A stretch of DNA of 10,049 nucleotides from Phototrophicales bacterium (GCA_002794515.1 PGTJ01000072.1:1-10049), one strand, 5' to 3'. Positions 1-6,358 are shown, numbered from the stretch's first letter. Numbers and translations are program-made. The notes: generated from the sequence alone by a model not told the origin.

Positions 1-699
1 ATTTTGGTCGATGAAATTGGTGATTTAATGATGAGCAAGCCCGATGAAACCGAAAAGACGGTCACTCGTTTGGCACAGATGGCGCGTGCGGTGGGGATGC
101 ACCTCGTCATCGCCACACAACGCCCATCGGTAGATGTCATCACGGGGTTGATTAAAGCCAACTTCCCCTCGCGCATTGCCTTTGCTGTCGCATCCAGCGT
201 GGATTCGCGGGTCATCCTCGATTCGGTCGGCGGCGAGACCTTATTGGGGCGTGGCGATATGCTCTATCAAGCGGCGGATGCAGGCGCACCAAAACGGCTA
301 CAAGGTTGTTTTGTCAGCGATAGCGAGGTGCGGGCGGTGGTGCAATATTGGAAAGATTGGGTGGAACAACAAGCCAAAGAAGCCAAACCCGATGCGCCTG
401 TCATCAGCACATCTGCCCCGTGGGAACGGGCGCTCACACGGCGTGAATTGCTGGCAGAGACCGATCCCATGCTCGAAGAAGCGATTGAATTGGTTGTCAA
501 TGAACAAGAGGCATCTGCCTCGATGATTCAGCGTAAATTGAATTTGGGCTATCCACGAGCGGCACGACTGGTCGATTTGCTCGAAGAACTGGGTGTGATT
601 GGCGAATCAATCGATGGCGGGCGCACTCGTAAAGTCCTCATCGAAAAAGGCAAAGACCCCTTCCAAGAGATCTTAGAGAAGCGTAAACCAACCAAATAA
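1..699 (+). CDS. ftsK: DNA translocase FtsK/SpoIIIE family, C-terminal part (5' end outside window)
   Basis: This is a hexameric ATP-driven motor that pumps double-stranded DNA through the division septum during chromosome segregation. The reading frame is open at base 1, and the visible part starts inside the Walker B segment (ILVDEIGDLM). The RecA-like motor core follows: LAQMARAVGMHLVIATQRP, then the hallmark DVITGLIKANFPSRIAFAV and DSRVILDSVGGETLLGRGDML stretches. After a linker comes a C-terminal winged-helix gamma domain of about 60 residues (DPMLEEAIELV ... SASMIQRKLNLGYPRAARLVDLLEELGVIG), which in the family reads polar KOPS/SRS DNA sequences. Walker A and the N-terminal membrane domain lie upstream of the window. 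It ends at TAA 697-699 with a short Lys-rich tail. The family call is secure. Whether it is the main division translocase or a sporulation-type paralogue cannot be told from this part. Confidence 0.95.
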   Translation: MLVDEIGDLMMSKPDETEKTVTRLAQMARAVGMHLVIATQRPSVDVITGLIKANFPSRIAFAVASSVDSRVILDSVGGETLLGRGDMLYQAADAGAPKRLQGCFVSDSEVRAVVQYWKDWVEQQAKEAKPDAPVISTSAPWERALTRRELLAETDPMLEEAIELVVNEQEASASMIQRKLNLGYPRAARLVDLLEELGVIGESIDGGRTRKVLIEKGKDPFQEILEKRKPTK

Positions 700-718
700 A
701 TCAATATCGCTCGTATTT

Positions 719-811
719 ATGCTCGGCACGGTGATCAGCATCTTTGTGTTGAACATTTGGGTGTTCTTGTTTGGTGGTTGGTGGGTGTTAGTCGCAATCG
801 GTGCATCTTGA
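719..811 (+). CDS. Possible 30-residue hydrophobic peptide (uncertain)
   Basis: An ATG at 719 opens a 30-codon frame ending at TGA 809-811. The product is almost entirely hydrophobic (MLGTVISIFVLNIWVFLFGGWW...), with three Trp and no charged residue, and would form one membrane helix. The frame is open back to 677, just past a TAG at 674-676, but no other usual start codon precedes the ATG. No Shine-Dalgarno sequence is visible before 719, so translation would have to be leader-poor or coupled to the stop of ftsK 19 nt upstream. It may be a real small membrane protein, the remnant of a longer one, or chance. It matches no family I recognise. Confidence 0.22.
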   Translation: MLGTVISIFVLNIWVFLFGGWWVLVAIGAS

Positions 812-814
812 TGA

Positions 815-835
815 GAGAGGGGGTAGTCCCCTCTC
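815..835. terminator. GC-rich hairpin between convergent genes
   Basis: GAGAGGGG (815-822) and CCCCTCTC (828-835) form a perfect 8-bp stem with a 5-nt loop (GTAGT). It lies in the short gap between ftsK, reading rightward, and the solute-binding protein gene, which ends at 845 reading leftward. Neither side carries a clear T-run, so it is a weak candidate for an intrinsic terminator. It could serve as a bidirectional 3'-end stabilising structure. Confidence 0.4.
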
Positions 836-844
836 AGTGCTGTC

Positions 845-1963
845 TCATGGCAGAAATTCGTTGGTATAAGCACTCGTAAAATCGGGCAGGGTGGGGAGCA
901 ACCCTAAATCCACCAGCACCTGTGCTGTTTGTGCCCATACAGCTTCATCACTATAGCCTAATTGTTCCGCTTCCCACAATTTAATTGTTTCGAGCAACAC
1001 ATGGAATTGGATGAGCAGTTCGGGTTCAAATTGTTCGCTGAGTGCCACCCATAAATCGTCACGGCTTTGTGCGATGCGTTCGGGGGTGGGTTCGCTCAGG
1101 ATAAATTCATCTTGGGCTTCGGCGGCAGATTGCAAAAAGGCGCGGAGTTCGTCCGTGATTGGCAGGCTGTCGACATAATCCAAACTGACCAAATAGGCAT
1201 AGGCGGGGTTTTGGATGATCTTCTTTAGGGCGCTATCATATTGCGAGACAACCACTCGCACCAATTCGGGATTATCGGCGAGCATCGTCTCGCTGGTGAC
1301 AACCCCATTTGAAATCATATTGGCATAATCGGCAACACGAATCACCGACACACTCGTAATATCACCACATTGACCTTTGTCGGCGCGGAGTTGGACTTGA
1401 AGTGGTTCGTTGTTGATATACACCACGCTGGCATCTACACCACCTGTACAAATCACATCAGGGGCGTTAAAGCCGATTTCTTGGAGTTGGATGTCATCTT
1501 CGCTCATGTTATGAACAGTCAACAAGGCGGTCAGGGCGCTGTAACTCGCGCCAAAGCGACCGGGTACACCCACACGTAACCCACGTAATTCTTCAACACT
1601 GGTCGCAGGGGTCGTATTGGGGATGACGATGCCGACAGGATATTGTTGAAACCAGTTATATACCATCACCACAGGGCGTTGACCAAACCGTGCCATGAGG
1701 ACTTGTTCACCACTAATCATACCAAAATCAAAGTCCCCAGTGGCGATTAAATCTACCCCAACGGGTTCATCACCGTGTTCGATTTGTAAATCATAACCCC
1801 AATTGTTCAATTTGCCTAATGTGTCCATCATGTATACAGGCGAGAACTGAATATTGGGGATGAAGGTCAAAAAGAAGCGAATGCGTGTTTGGGCAGAACT
1901 GCCACCCACCATCAAGACCGATAAAATGATGACGAAAAACAACACGATACGTTTCATTATCAT
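845..1963 (-). CDS. ribY: RibY-like substrate-binding protein (NMT1/THI5-like) of riboflavin ABC importer
   Basis: This is the extracytoplasmic solute-binding component of an ABC importer, 372 residues. An N-terminal signal peptide (KRIVLFFVIILSVLMVGGSSA, about residues 4-24) precedes the mature chain, and no lipobox cysteine is evident. The mature protein starts with the NMT1/THI5-like signature FFLTFIPNIQFSPVYMMDTLGKL (about 30-52). DLIATGDFDFGMISGEQVLMAR (about 71-92) and LRGLRVGVPGRFGASYSALTALL follow, as in ThiY and related periplasmic binding proteins. The gene begins 15 nt after the permease stop, in the same transcript. AAGGAG lies 4 nt before the ATG at 1963 and 10 nt before an in-frame ATG at 1957, so either may be used. 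By sequence alone the ligand could be a thiamine precursor. The FMN riboswitch upstream of the operon points instead to riboflavin or a flavin, as in RibXY of Chloroflexus. The fold is certain and the ligand is inferred. Confidence 0.88.
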   Translation of the reverse strand: MIMKRIVLFFVIILSVLMVGGSSAQTRIRFFLTFIPNIQFSPVYMMDTLGKLNNWGYDLQIEHGDEPVGVDLIATGDFDFGMISGEQVLMARFGQRPVVMVYNWFQQYPVGIVIPNTTPATSVEELRGLRVGVPGRFGASYSALTALLTVHNMSEDDIQLQEIGFNAPDVICTGGVDASVVYINNEPLQVQLRADKGQCGDITSVSVIRVADYANMISNGVVTSETMLADNPELVRVVVSQYDSALKKIIQNPAYAYLVSLDYVDSLPITDELRAFLQSAAEAQDEFILSEPTPERIAQSRDDLWVALSEQFEPELLIQFHVLLETIKLWEAEQLGYSDEAVWAQTAQVLVDLGLLPTLPDFTSAYTNEFLP

Positions 1964-1978
1964 AGAACTCCTTATATG

Positions 1979-2809
1979 TTACTTAGAACGCCATGCCAAA
2001 AGTTTGCGTTCTAATATCGAAACCAAGCCATATAACCCGCCCGCCATCAGCGCCATTGTGATCGCGCATACAAATACGAGTGGGGTGTTATATTGTGTGC
2101 GAGCGAGGTTGATATACATGCCCAAGCCCGCATTTGCCACGATAAACTCACCAACCACTGAGCCGATGACGGCGAGTGTGGCGCTGGTTTTTAAGCCTGT
2201 GAGCAAAATAGGTAGTGCGGCGGGTATTTCTAATTTGCGGAAGGTTTGCCAATGATTAGCACGATACACACGCATCACTTCGCGCCATTCTCGTGGGACG
2301 CTCCGAATGCCTGTGACGGTGTTCATCAATATGGGGAAGAATACAATCAGCGCACAGGTGATGATTTTGCTCTGCCCGCCACTGCCAAACCAGACTACTA
2401 GTAAGGGGGCATATGCCACCACTGGCACAGATTGAAATGCCACGATAATCGGCGCGAGCAAGGCTTCTAATATCCGAATTTTGGCGATGCCATATCCTAG
2501 CATCATGCCCATCATAACGCCGATGAGTAAACCGGGTATCACTTGCCCTAATGTGACCGATGTGTGCTTCCATAATGTGCCATTATTGATGACACGTCCA
2601 AATTCTTGGATGACAGCAATCGGTGGTGGTAATAAAAATGGTTGGATCAGTGACAATGCTGTGATGAGTTGCCATAAGCCCAAAACCAGTAATAAGCTCA
2701 TCAACCACATCCAACGGGTGGGATTGAATACTTTTGGGATGCGCCCAATTCGCCATATTGTTGTTTGGCGTTGGGATGATAGGATTGGCGTTGCGCTTAT
2801 TTTTTCCAT
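1979..2809 (-). CDS. ribX: RibX-like ABC transporter permease of riboflavin importer
   Basis: This is the inner-membrane permease of a NitT/TauT/ThiX-type ABC importer, 276 residues from the chosen start. A cytoplasmic N-terminus is followed by about six membrane helices: roughly 34-55, 88-108, 117-140, 147-165, 208-226 and 244-265. The BPD_transp_1 coupling segment is YRANHWQTFRKLEIPAALP (about 182-200) followed by LLTGLK, the EAA-loop region that docks on the ATPase. ATG 2809 is preferred over in-frame ATGs near 2902. The upstream frame would translate straight through the intrinsic terminator hairpin (2816-2853), and its first 31 residues do not look like family sequence. The gene follows an FMN riboswitch and is joined to the solute-binding protein gene by a 15-nt gap. 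Substrate assignment to riboflavin rests on the riboswitch. No ATPase gene lies in this operon. Confidence 0.88.
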   Translation of the reverse strand: MEKISATPILSSQRQTTIWRIGRIPKVFNPTRWMWLMSLLLVLGLWQLITALSLIQPFLLPPPIAVIQEFGRVINNGTLWKHTSVTLGQVIPGLLIGVMMGMMLGYGIAKIRILEALLAPIIVAFQSVPVVAYAPLLVVWFGSGGQSKIITCALIVFFPILMNTVTGIRSVPREWREVMRVYRANHWQTFRKLEIPAALPILLTGLKTSATLAVIGSVVGEFIVANAGLGMYINLARTQYNTPLVFVCAITMALMAGGLYGLVSILERKLLAWRSK

Positions 2810-2810
2810 C

Positions 2811-2853
2811 AAAAAAGCCCCATTCTGCTCATGATGCACAGACAGACGGGGCT
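2811..2853 (-). terminator. Intrinsic terminator of the FMN riboswitch, ending at the ribX start
   Basis: Read on the minus strand, AGCCCC (2853-2848) pairs with GGGGCT (2821-2816), with an additional inner TCTG/CAGA pairing. The stem runs directly into a T-run (2816-2811). The ribX ATG follows one base later at 2809. A strong GC stem plus U-tract after an FMN aptamer is the classic transcription-attenuation output. The GGGG of the 3' arm also sits 8 nt from the start codon and could act as the Shine-Dalgarno sequence. If so, the folded hairpin would block translation as well as transcription. Confidence 0.85.
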
Positions 2854-2858
2854 GGATA

Positions 2859-2874
2859 TGGATAGCCAAATACA
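2859..2874. repeat. 16-nt direct repeat in riboswitch leader, copy 1
   Basis: TGGATAGCCAAATACA on the plus strand is an exact copy of 2917-2932, 58 nt away. It lies between the FMN aptamer and the terminator. On the minus-strand RNA this copy lies immediately before the 5' arm of the terminator, and its GGCU can pair with the AGCC of that arm. Confidence 0.9.
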
Positions 2875-2916
2875 CCCAATAGCATGTGATGGTGTTCATC
2901 AAAGTCAGTTGGGTTT

Positions 2917-2932
2917 TGGATAGCCAAATACA
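2917..2932. repeat. 16-nt direct repeat in riboswitch leader, copy 2
   Basis: This is an exact second copy of the 16-mer at 2859-2874. In the minus-strand transcript it lies nearer the aptamer and can form a small hairpin of its own (UUUGG-CUAU-CCAAA). It may come from a local duplication in the expression platform, or it may take part in alternative leader folding. Confidence 0.9.
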
Positions 2933-2962
2933 TCAACCACCCAGATTGATGATTGATATATC

Positions 2963-3144
2963 ACCTTCTCTCATCCGGACTATGACCGTCGGCTTTGGTC
3001 TTTCACCAAATCCACCGGCATGATGTGTATTGGCACATCATGACTTGCCCTCACCTGAAGGCAAAACGGGTCGCGGGCTTGGACACACACGCCAGTTGCG
3101 TGATGCTTTACCGCCGGTGGGGAATTCCACCCCGCCCCGAAGGT
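2963..3144 (-). promoter_or_regulatory. FMN riboswitch (RFN element) aptamer
   Basis: The minus strand carries the conserved FMN aptamer in order: CTTCGGGGCGGGGTG, then AATTCCCCACCGGCGGTAAA, GCCCGCGA, GGATTTGGTGAAA, AAAGCCGACGGTCATAG and TCCGGATGAGAGAAGG. The closing helix P1 pairs ACCTTC (3144-3139) with GAAGGT (2968-2963). The variable part holds two stem-loops: TTGCC/GGCAA at 3045-3064 and a 9-bp CATGATGTG/CACATCATG stem at 3019-3042, giving a 182-nt element. It binds flavin mononucleotide and represses riboflavin biosynthesis or uptake genes. Here it precedes the RibX/RibY-like operon, with a terminator just before the permease start, so high FMN should switch transport off. Confidence 0.97.
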
Positions 3145-3168
3145 CTATCGAAATATTCAATTGTCATT

Positions 3169-3197
3169 ATTATAGCATGTCTCGTGTTTAAGGTGAA
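3169..3197 (-). promoter_or_regulatory. Sigma-70-type promoter of the riboswitch/ribXY operon
   Basis: On the minus strand a perfect TATAAT (3174-3169) has an extended -10 TG (TGCTATAAT) and a TTCACC -35 (3197-3192; 4 of 6 matches to consensus) with 17-bp spacing. The expected transcription start is near 3162, about 18 nt before the P1 helix of the FMN aptamer. This is the right distance for a riboswitch leader of about 350 nt. Confidence 0.8.
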
Positions 3198-3234
3198 TAG
3201 ACCAATATGAAAAATCCTCTATAGGCTTTCATCA

Positions 3235-3756
3235 TTAGTCATTCTGTTTATCATCATTTTTGGGCTTTTCATCAGCAACATCGTAAAATACAGCATCTTC
3301 GATGTCGGCATGATGCAAGCCATCGCTTGTTCGTTTGGGCTTTTCGTCATCATCTATATCCATATTCAAACGATTCTTGGCGAAATTTTGCAAATTGAAT
3401 TTGAAGCCCATTTGTGCAAACGAGAGATGGGTCACATCGCCTTTCATGTTATAGGCAATTTGGGTGTTGATATAACCGATAGCGATGCTAAAAACCAGCC
3501 CGATGAGCAAAAATCCGATATTGGCTGTTCTGGTCGATAAAAATGCGGCGTAGGCGACCGGAAACCATGTTAAAAATTGCCCAATGGCATAAATTGTCGC
3601 CCGATACCCGGTGATACGTTTGATTTCTACACCCCCTTGTACAGGGCGACGAATTTTGACTTCTCCTTTGGTTAGTGTTGTTAGCGCGATGACGAATAGC
3701 GGGATATATATGGCAAAGCATAGTACAGCAACGATACTGCTTAAAAAAGCACCCAT
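3235..3756 (-). CDS. Uncharacterised three-helix membrane protein with acidic C-terminal tail
   Basis: I do not recognise this 173-residue protein. It has three predicted membrane helices (about 4-27, 54-73 and 78-97). A basic loop between the first two (KGEVKIRRPVQGGVEIKRITGYR) should be cytoplasmic. A hydrophilic tail from about residue 105 is rich in Asp, Glu and Lys (MDIDDDEKPKRTSD ... ADEKPKNDDKQND). An AAAGGA Shine-Dalgarno lies 8 nt before the ATG at 3756, and the gene starts 19 nt after the stop of the M1 peptidase gene, so the two are almost certainly cotranscribed. That linkage is the only functional hint; it could be a membrane partner of the exported peptidase. Only a weak stem-T element follows the stop (minus strand, about 3214-3201), so transcription may continue into the ribXY leader. 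Confidence 0.8.
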   Translation of the reverse strand: MGAFLSSIVAVLCFAIYIPLFVIALTTLTKGEVKIRRPVQGGVEIKRITGYRATIYAIGQFLTWFPVAYAAFLSTRTANIGFLLIGLVFSIAIGYINTQIAYNMKGDVTHLSFAQMGFKFNLQNFAKNRLNMDIDDDEKPKRTSDGLHHADIEDAVFYDVADEKPKNDDKQND

Positions 3757-3775
3757 TATCTTATTCCTTTGCTGG

Positions 3776-5245
3776 TTATGGTATACGCAAGTAATTCTTG
3801 CGTATATCGCGTGTTTGTTCCAATTGGTCAGGTGACATCAATGCCCAAAAATCTTGTGGATAGGCGATTTCGCCTTTTTCGGCTTTGGCATAATTGGCAA
3901 GTAATGTGAAGAATGCCTCTTTGCCAATTTTCACACGGATTTCGTGGAGCATTCGCACACCGCGTAAATAGACTGCATTAATATACGCACGCACATTCGG
4001 AAAGTCGTATACAGTTGAATCGACAAAGCCTTCTGGCGCGTATTGATTGACCCGAAATTCCCACCACCATTCGCGCAAATCGGGATAGTATTCTTCGATG
4101 AAAATATATTCGCTATATGTGGCGAGCGCTTCATCTAACCATGGATTAAGCGCGGCATTATTGCCCACTTGGGCATACCACCATTGATGTGCCACCTCGT
4201 GTACTGTGATGAGCATCAGATAGCCACGCGGGTCGCCAGTATAACGGGTGAACCATCTATCACCAACGAACACCATGCCGCTCAGTTCCATCCCATCGGG
4301 AAAATCGCCCTGTACCACCAGCAATCGCTCATACGGATATGTGCCGAACAAATCATTGAACATATTAAAACTTTGTGTCGCAGACCGTAGGGCATGAATG
4401 ACGATTTCTTCGGGCAAAACGGGTCGATTGCCCTGCGAGACCAAATCGGTGAAGGTATATAACTCAATTTGTTTGCCACTGGGCAAAAATTCGTAAGCCA
4501 CATTAAACTGATGGCTCAGGCTCAGGCTGAATTCGCGTGAATTGAGATGCTCATAGCGTTTGCTGGTGGGGGTGGTGTTGGTCTCGACACCCGCCGCGGC
4601 GATGGTCAATGTTGGCGGTGGATTAATCAGGTTGAGCGTCACCAGCCAATCGGCAGGGGCAACCACCTCTTGTTCGCCGATGTAAAACGCGGGCTGGGTT
4701 ATCCACTGTCCCATATGATAAACCGCGACCGTTGCCAGCCAGTGAGCTAAATTCATCTGGCGCTCGGTATAGCCCAAATAGCCTTTTGAATCGGTGATGA
4801 GACCACCACCGATTTGTGGCACATGCAAATCGAATTTGAGCAGTAACGAGATGCGACAATTTTTATTGAGCGGTGTGAAGAGCGGAATTGTCAGGCGCTT
4901 TTCGGTTAGGGTATAACTGGCAACAACATCATCATCGATACGCAATTCTTTTAAGAAGAAGGTGTTTGCCCAACGGTTCGATTCGATATTCAAAACAATA
5001 TCGGATAATATGCTGTTGGTGGTGTTCTGATACAGAATACGTTGCTCAACACTCACCGTTTTATCTGTATAATTGATGTCGGCTACCACCGTATGACGGG
5101 GTAGCGATGGGGTATCTGTCTCACAGGGGTCATCGAGGATGCCAGTTGGTGTTTGGTCGTTATGGGGTGATGTATCTGCCGAAAAAGCCCATGTTGCAAA
5201 CCCCATCAGCAACGAAACTGCAAAAAATAACGTCAATAGTCTCAT
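3776..5245 (-). CDS. Secreted M1-family zinc metallopeptidase (gluzincin)
   Basis: This is a 489-residue exported metallopeptidase. A signal peptide (MRLLTLFFAVSLLMGFATWAFSA, 1-23) is followed by an M1-type N-terminal beta domain (about 45-250) and the gluzincin catalytic domain. The zinc site is HEVAH at 349-353, with the third ligand E372 in NPWLDEALATYSEY. H353 and E372 are separated by 18 residues, exactly as in family M1, and E350 is the general base. GMELSGMVF (318-326) sits where the GAMEN exopeptidase motif lies, but only GME matches. Y426 in VYLRGVRMLHE fits the transition-state tyrosine. The protein is shorter than the 600-900 residues of classical aminopeptidase N and lacks the C-terminal helical domain, so substrate range is unknown. 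It is the first gene of a two-gene unit with a membrane protein, behind an extended -10 promoter. Confidence 0.9.
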   Translation of the reverse strand: MRLLTLFFAVSLLMGFATWAFSADTSPHNDQTPTGILDDPCETDTPSLPRHTVVADINYTDKTVSVEQRILYQNTTNSILSDIVLNIESNRWANTFFLKELRIDDDVVASYTLTEKRLTIPLFTPLNKNCRISLLLKFDLHVPQIGGGLITDSKGYLGYTERQMNLAHWLATVAVYHMGQWITQPAFYIGEQEVVAPADWLVTLNLINPPPTLTIAAAGVETNTTPTSKRYEHLNSREFSLSLSHQFNVAYEFLPSGKQIELYTFTDLVSQGNRPVLPEEIVIHALRSATQSFNMFNDLFGTYPYERLLVVQGDFPDGMELSGMVFVGDRWFTRYTGDPRGYLMLITVHEVAHQWWYAQVGNNAALNPWLDEALATYSEYIFIEEYYPDLREWWWEFRVNQYAPEGFVDSTVYDFPNVRAYINAVYLRGVRMLHEIRVKIGKEAFFTLLANYAKAEKGEIAYPQDFWALMSPDQLEQTRDIRKNYLRIP

Positions 5246-5283
5246 CTTCGTAATAATCCGTTCTATCGCCAGTCATTATCTTG

Positions 5284-5313
5284 ATTATAGCAAAATCCCT
5301 AACTATCTGTGAT
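5284..5313 (-). promoter_or_regulatory. Promoter of the M1 peptidase operon
   Basis: On the minus strand TATAAT (5289-5284) is preceded by TGC, giving the same extended -10 TGCTATAAT as the ribXY promoter. A weaker -35, ATCACA (5313-5308; 4 of 6), lies 18 bp upstream. The start would be near 5277, leaving a leader of about 30 nt to ATG 5245. The -35 overlaps an inverted repeat CTATC-TGT-GATAG (5303-5315). Confidence 0.6.
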
Positions 5314-5324
5314 AGATTGTGATA
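5303..5324. promoter_or_regulatory. Inverted and direct repeats between divergent promoters, possible operator
   Basis: CTATC (5303-5307) and GATAG (5311-5315) form a short palindrome. The heptamer TGTGATA occurs at 5308-5314 and again at 5318-5324, one helical turn apart. The cluster lies between the divergent peptidase and prenyltransferase genes, over the peptidase -35. A possible plus-strand extended -10 (TGATATGCT, 5320-5328) adjoins it. A regulator binding here could control both genes, but no regulator family is implied by the motif. Confidence 0.3.
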
Positions 5325-5378
5325 TGCTTATGCCATTCATCTGGTTCTCATGTTGTCATGTAATAGAAAGGTTGCTTT

Positions 5379-6311
5379 GTGAACGCTGTGAATACTTCGT
5401 CAAATAATCCCAATATCATCAAGGGATTGATTAGCTTATCACGTTGGAAAGAACAATTATATCTGGTATCACTCACCTTTTTAGGTGGATTGGTGGCATA
5501 TGGCGTACATAACACACCACTCGATTGGCGTATTTTTGTGGTGGCGCTCGCCAATTTTCTCACGGTGACATTTGCCTTCATGATCAATGATATGGAAGAT
5601 GCCGAAGATGATGCCGCTCATCCGATTAGCGCCAAACGGAATCCGATTACCAACGGCACACTCGACCTCAAAACAGCATGGATTGCCTGTGGTGTGGTGG
5701 TTATTGTTGCTTTGGGATTGTTCTTTTTGGGTGGTGGGATTGTCTTGGCAATTGGCATCCTCAACCTGATTTTATCATTTTTATATTCATGGAAACCTGT
5801 GCGCCTCAAATCATCTACGATTGGGTTAGATATTGTCTCGCATACGCTGATGTTGGGTGGATTATTGCCATTGGCGGGTTATTTTATCTATACCAATGAG
5901 GTGCATCCCGCGATTGTTTTGGTGTCGGTGGCGACAATTCTGGCTTCGACTTATGGGCAATTATATAACCAAGCCCGCGATTTCGATGCCGATAAAAAAG
6001 CGGGCATCAAAAATGTGACCATTCGTGTAGGCAAGCAAAATGCCTTCATCTTGATGTATGGTGCGATTGCCGTTGCGGTGGTATGTGGTGTTTTTGGTGT
6101 GATTCAAATTGGATTGCCCGATTGGTTTTTGCCTGTGGTCGGTATATCTATTGTGATTGGTTTAGTCATGACCTTTCTATTCATCCGCACCGATGCCAGT
6201 GGCAAACCACCCCTCGATATCACAGGTCGGTTGCAATCGGGCTTTTTGATCGCTCTAAATTTGGTCTTGGCATTTTGGGTATTGTGGGCGATGGGGATAA
6301 AATTGGGCTAA
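5379..6311 (+). CDS. UbiA-family membrane prenyltransferase
   Basis: This is a 310-residue polytopic enzyme of the UbiA superfamily, which transfers an isoprenoid chain from a polyprenyl diphosphate to an aromatic or tetrapyrrole acceptor in the membrane. The first Asp-rich Mg-diphosphate motif is NDMEDAEDD (N70, D71, D74, D78; NDxxDxxxD), followed by the typical KRNPITNG loop. The second is DFDAD (D201 to D205) within YNQARDFDADKKAGIKNVTIRVG. About eight or nine hydrophobic helices surround these motifs. Translation starts at GTG 5379, with AGAAAGG 7 nt upstream (5365-5371). No quinone, chlorophyll or haem gene adjoins it, so the acceptor is unknown. Menaquinone or ubiquinone synthesis, haem A/O and (bacterio)chlorophyll synthase-like roles are all possible. 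The gene stands alone and ends in a strong terminator cluster. Confidence 0.88.
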   Translation: MNAVNTSSNNPNIIKGLISLSRWKEQLYLVSLTFLGGLVAYGVHNTPLDWRIFVVALANFLTVTFAFMINDMEDAEDDAAHPISAKRNPITNGTLDLKTAWIACGVVVIVALGLFFLGGGIVLAIGILNLILSFLYSWKPVRLKSSTIGLDIVSHTLMLGGLLPLAGYFIYTNEVHPAIVLVSVATILASTYGQLYNQARDFDADKKAGIKNVTIRVGKQNAFILMYGAIAVAVVCGVFGVIQIGLPDWFLPVVGISIVIGLVMTFLFIRTDASGKPPLDITGRLQSGFLIALNLVLAFWVLWAMGIKLG

Positions 6312-6317
6312 AAATAC

Positions 6318-6342
6318 AACGAGAGGCTCAACACCTCTCGTT
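6318..6342. terminator. Hairpin terminator, best read on the minus strand
   Basis: AACGAGAGG (6318-6326) and CCTCTCGTT (6334-6342) form a perfect 9-bp stem with a 7-nt loop, just after the UbiA-family stop. On the minus strand it is followed by GTATTTTT, so it is well placed to end transcripts of the convergent gene at 6427-7215. On the plus strand AATCTATATTTT follows. Confidence 0.7.
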
Positions 6343-6358
6343 AATCTATATTTTGTTG

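Noticed and set aside
1854..2255. Plus-strand ORF across the binding protein and permease junction
   Set aside because: It spans two well-supported minus-strand genes and their intergenic Shine-Dalgarno, and its composition is not protein-like.
845..2809. Thiamine-precursor (HMP) importer ThiXY
   Set aside because: The protein families allow it, but the leader is an FMN aptamer. The THI-box (TPP) consensus is not present.
2810..2902. N-terminal extension of the permease from ATG near 2902
   Set aside because: It would encode the terminator hairpin and the repeat copy of the riboswitch leader, and it has no permease-like sequence. ATG 2809 directly follows the terminator.
2995..3210. Plus-strand ORF over the riboswitch
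   Set aside because: It covers the FMN aptamer and the promoter on the opposite strand and is a chance open frame.
3201..3216. Terminator after the three-helix membrane protein (CCT-ATAG-AGG then T-run on the minus strand)
   Set aside because: The stem is only 3 bp, too weak to call as a feature.
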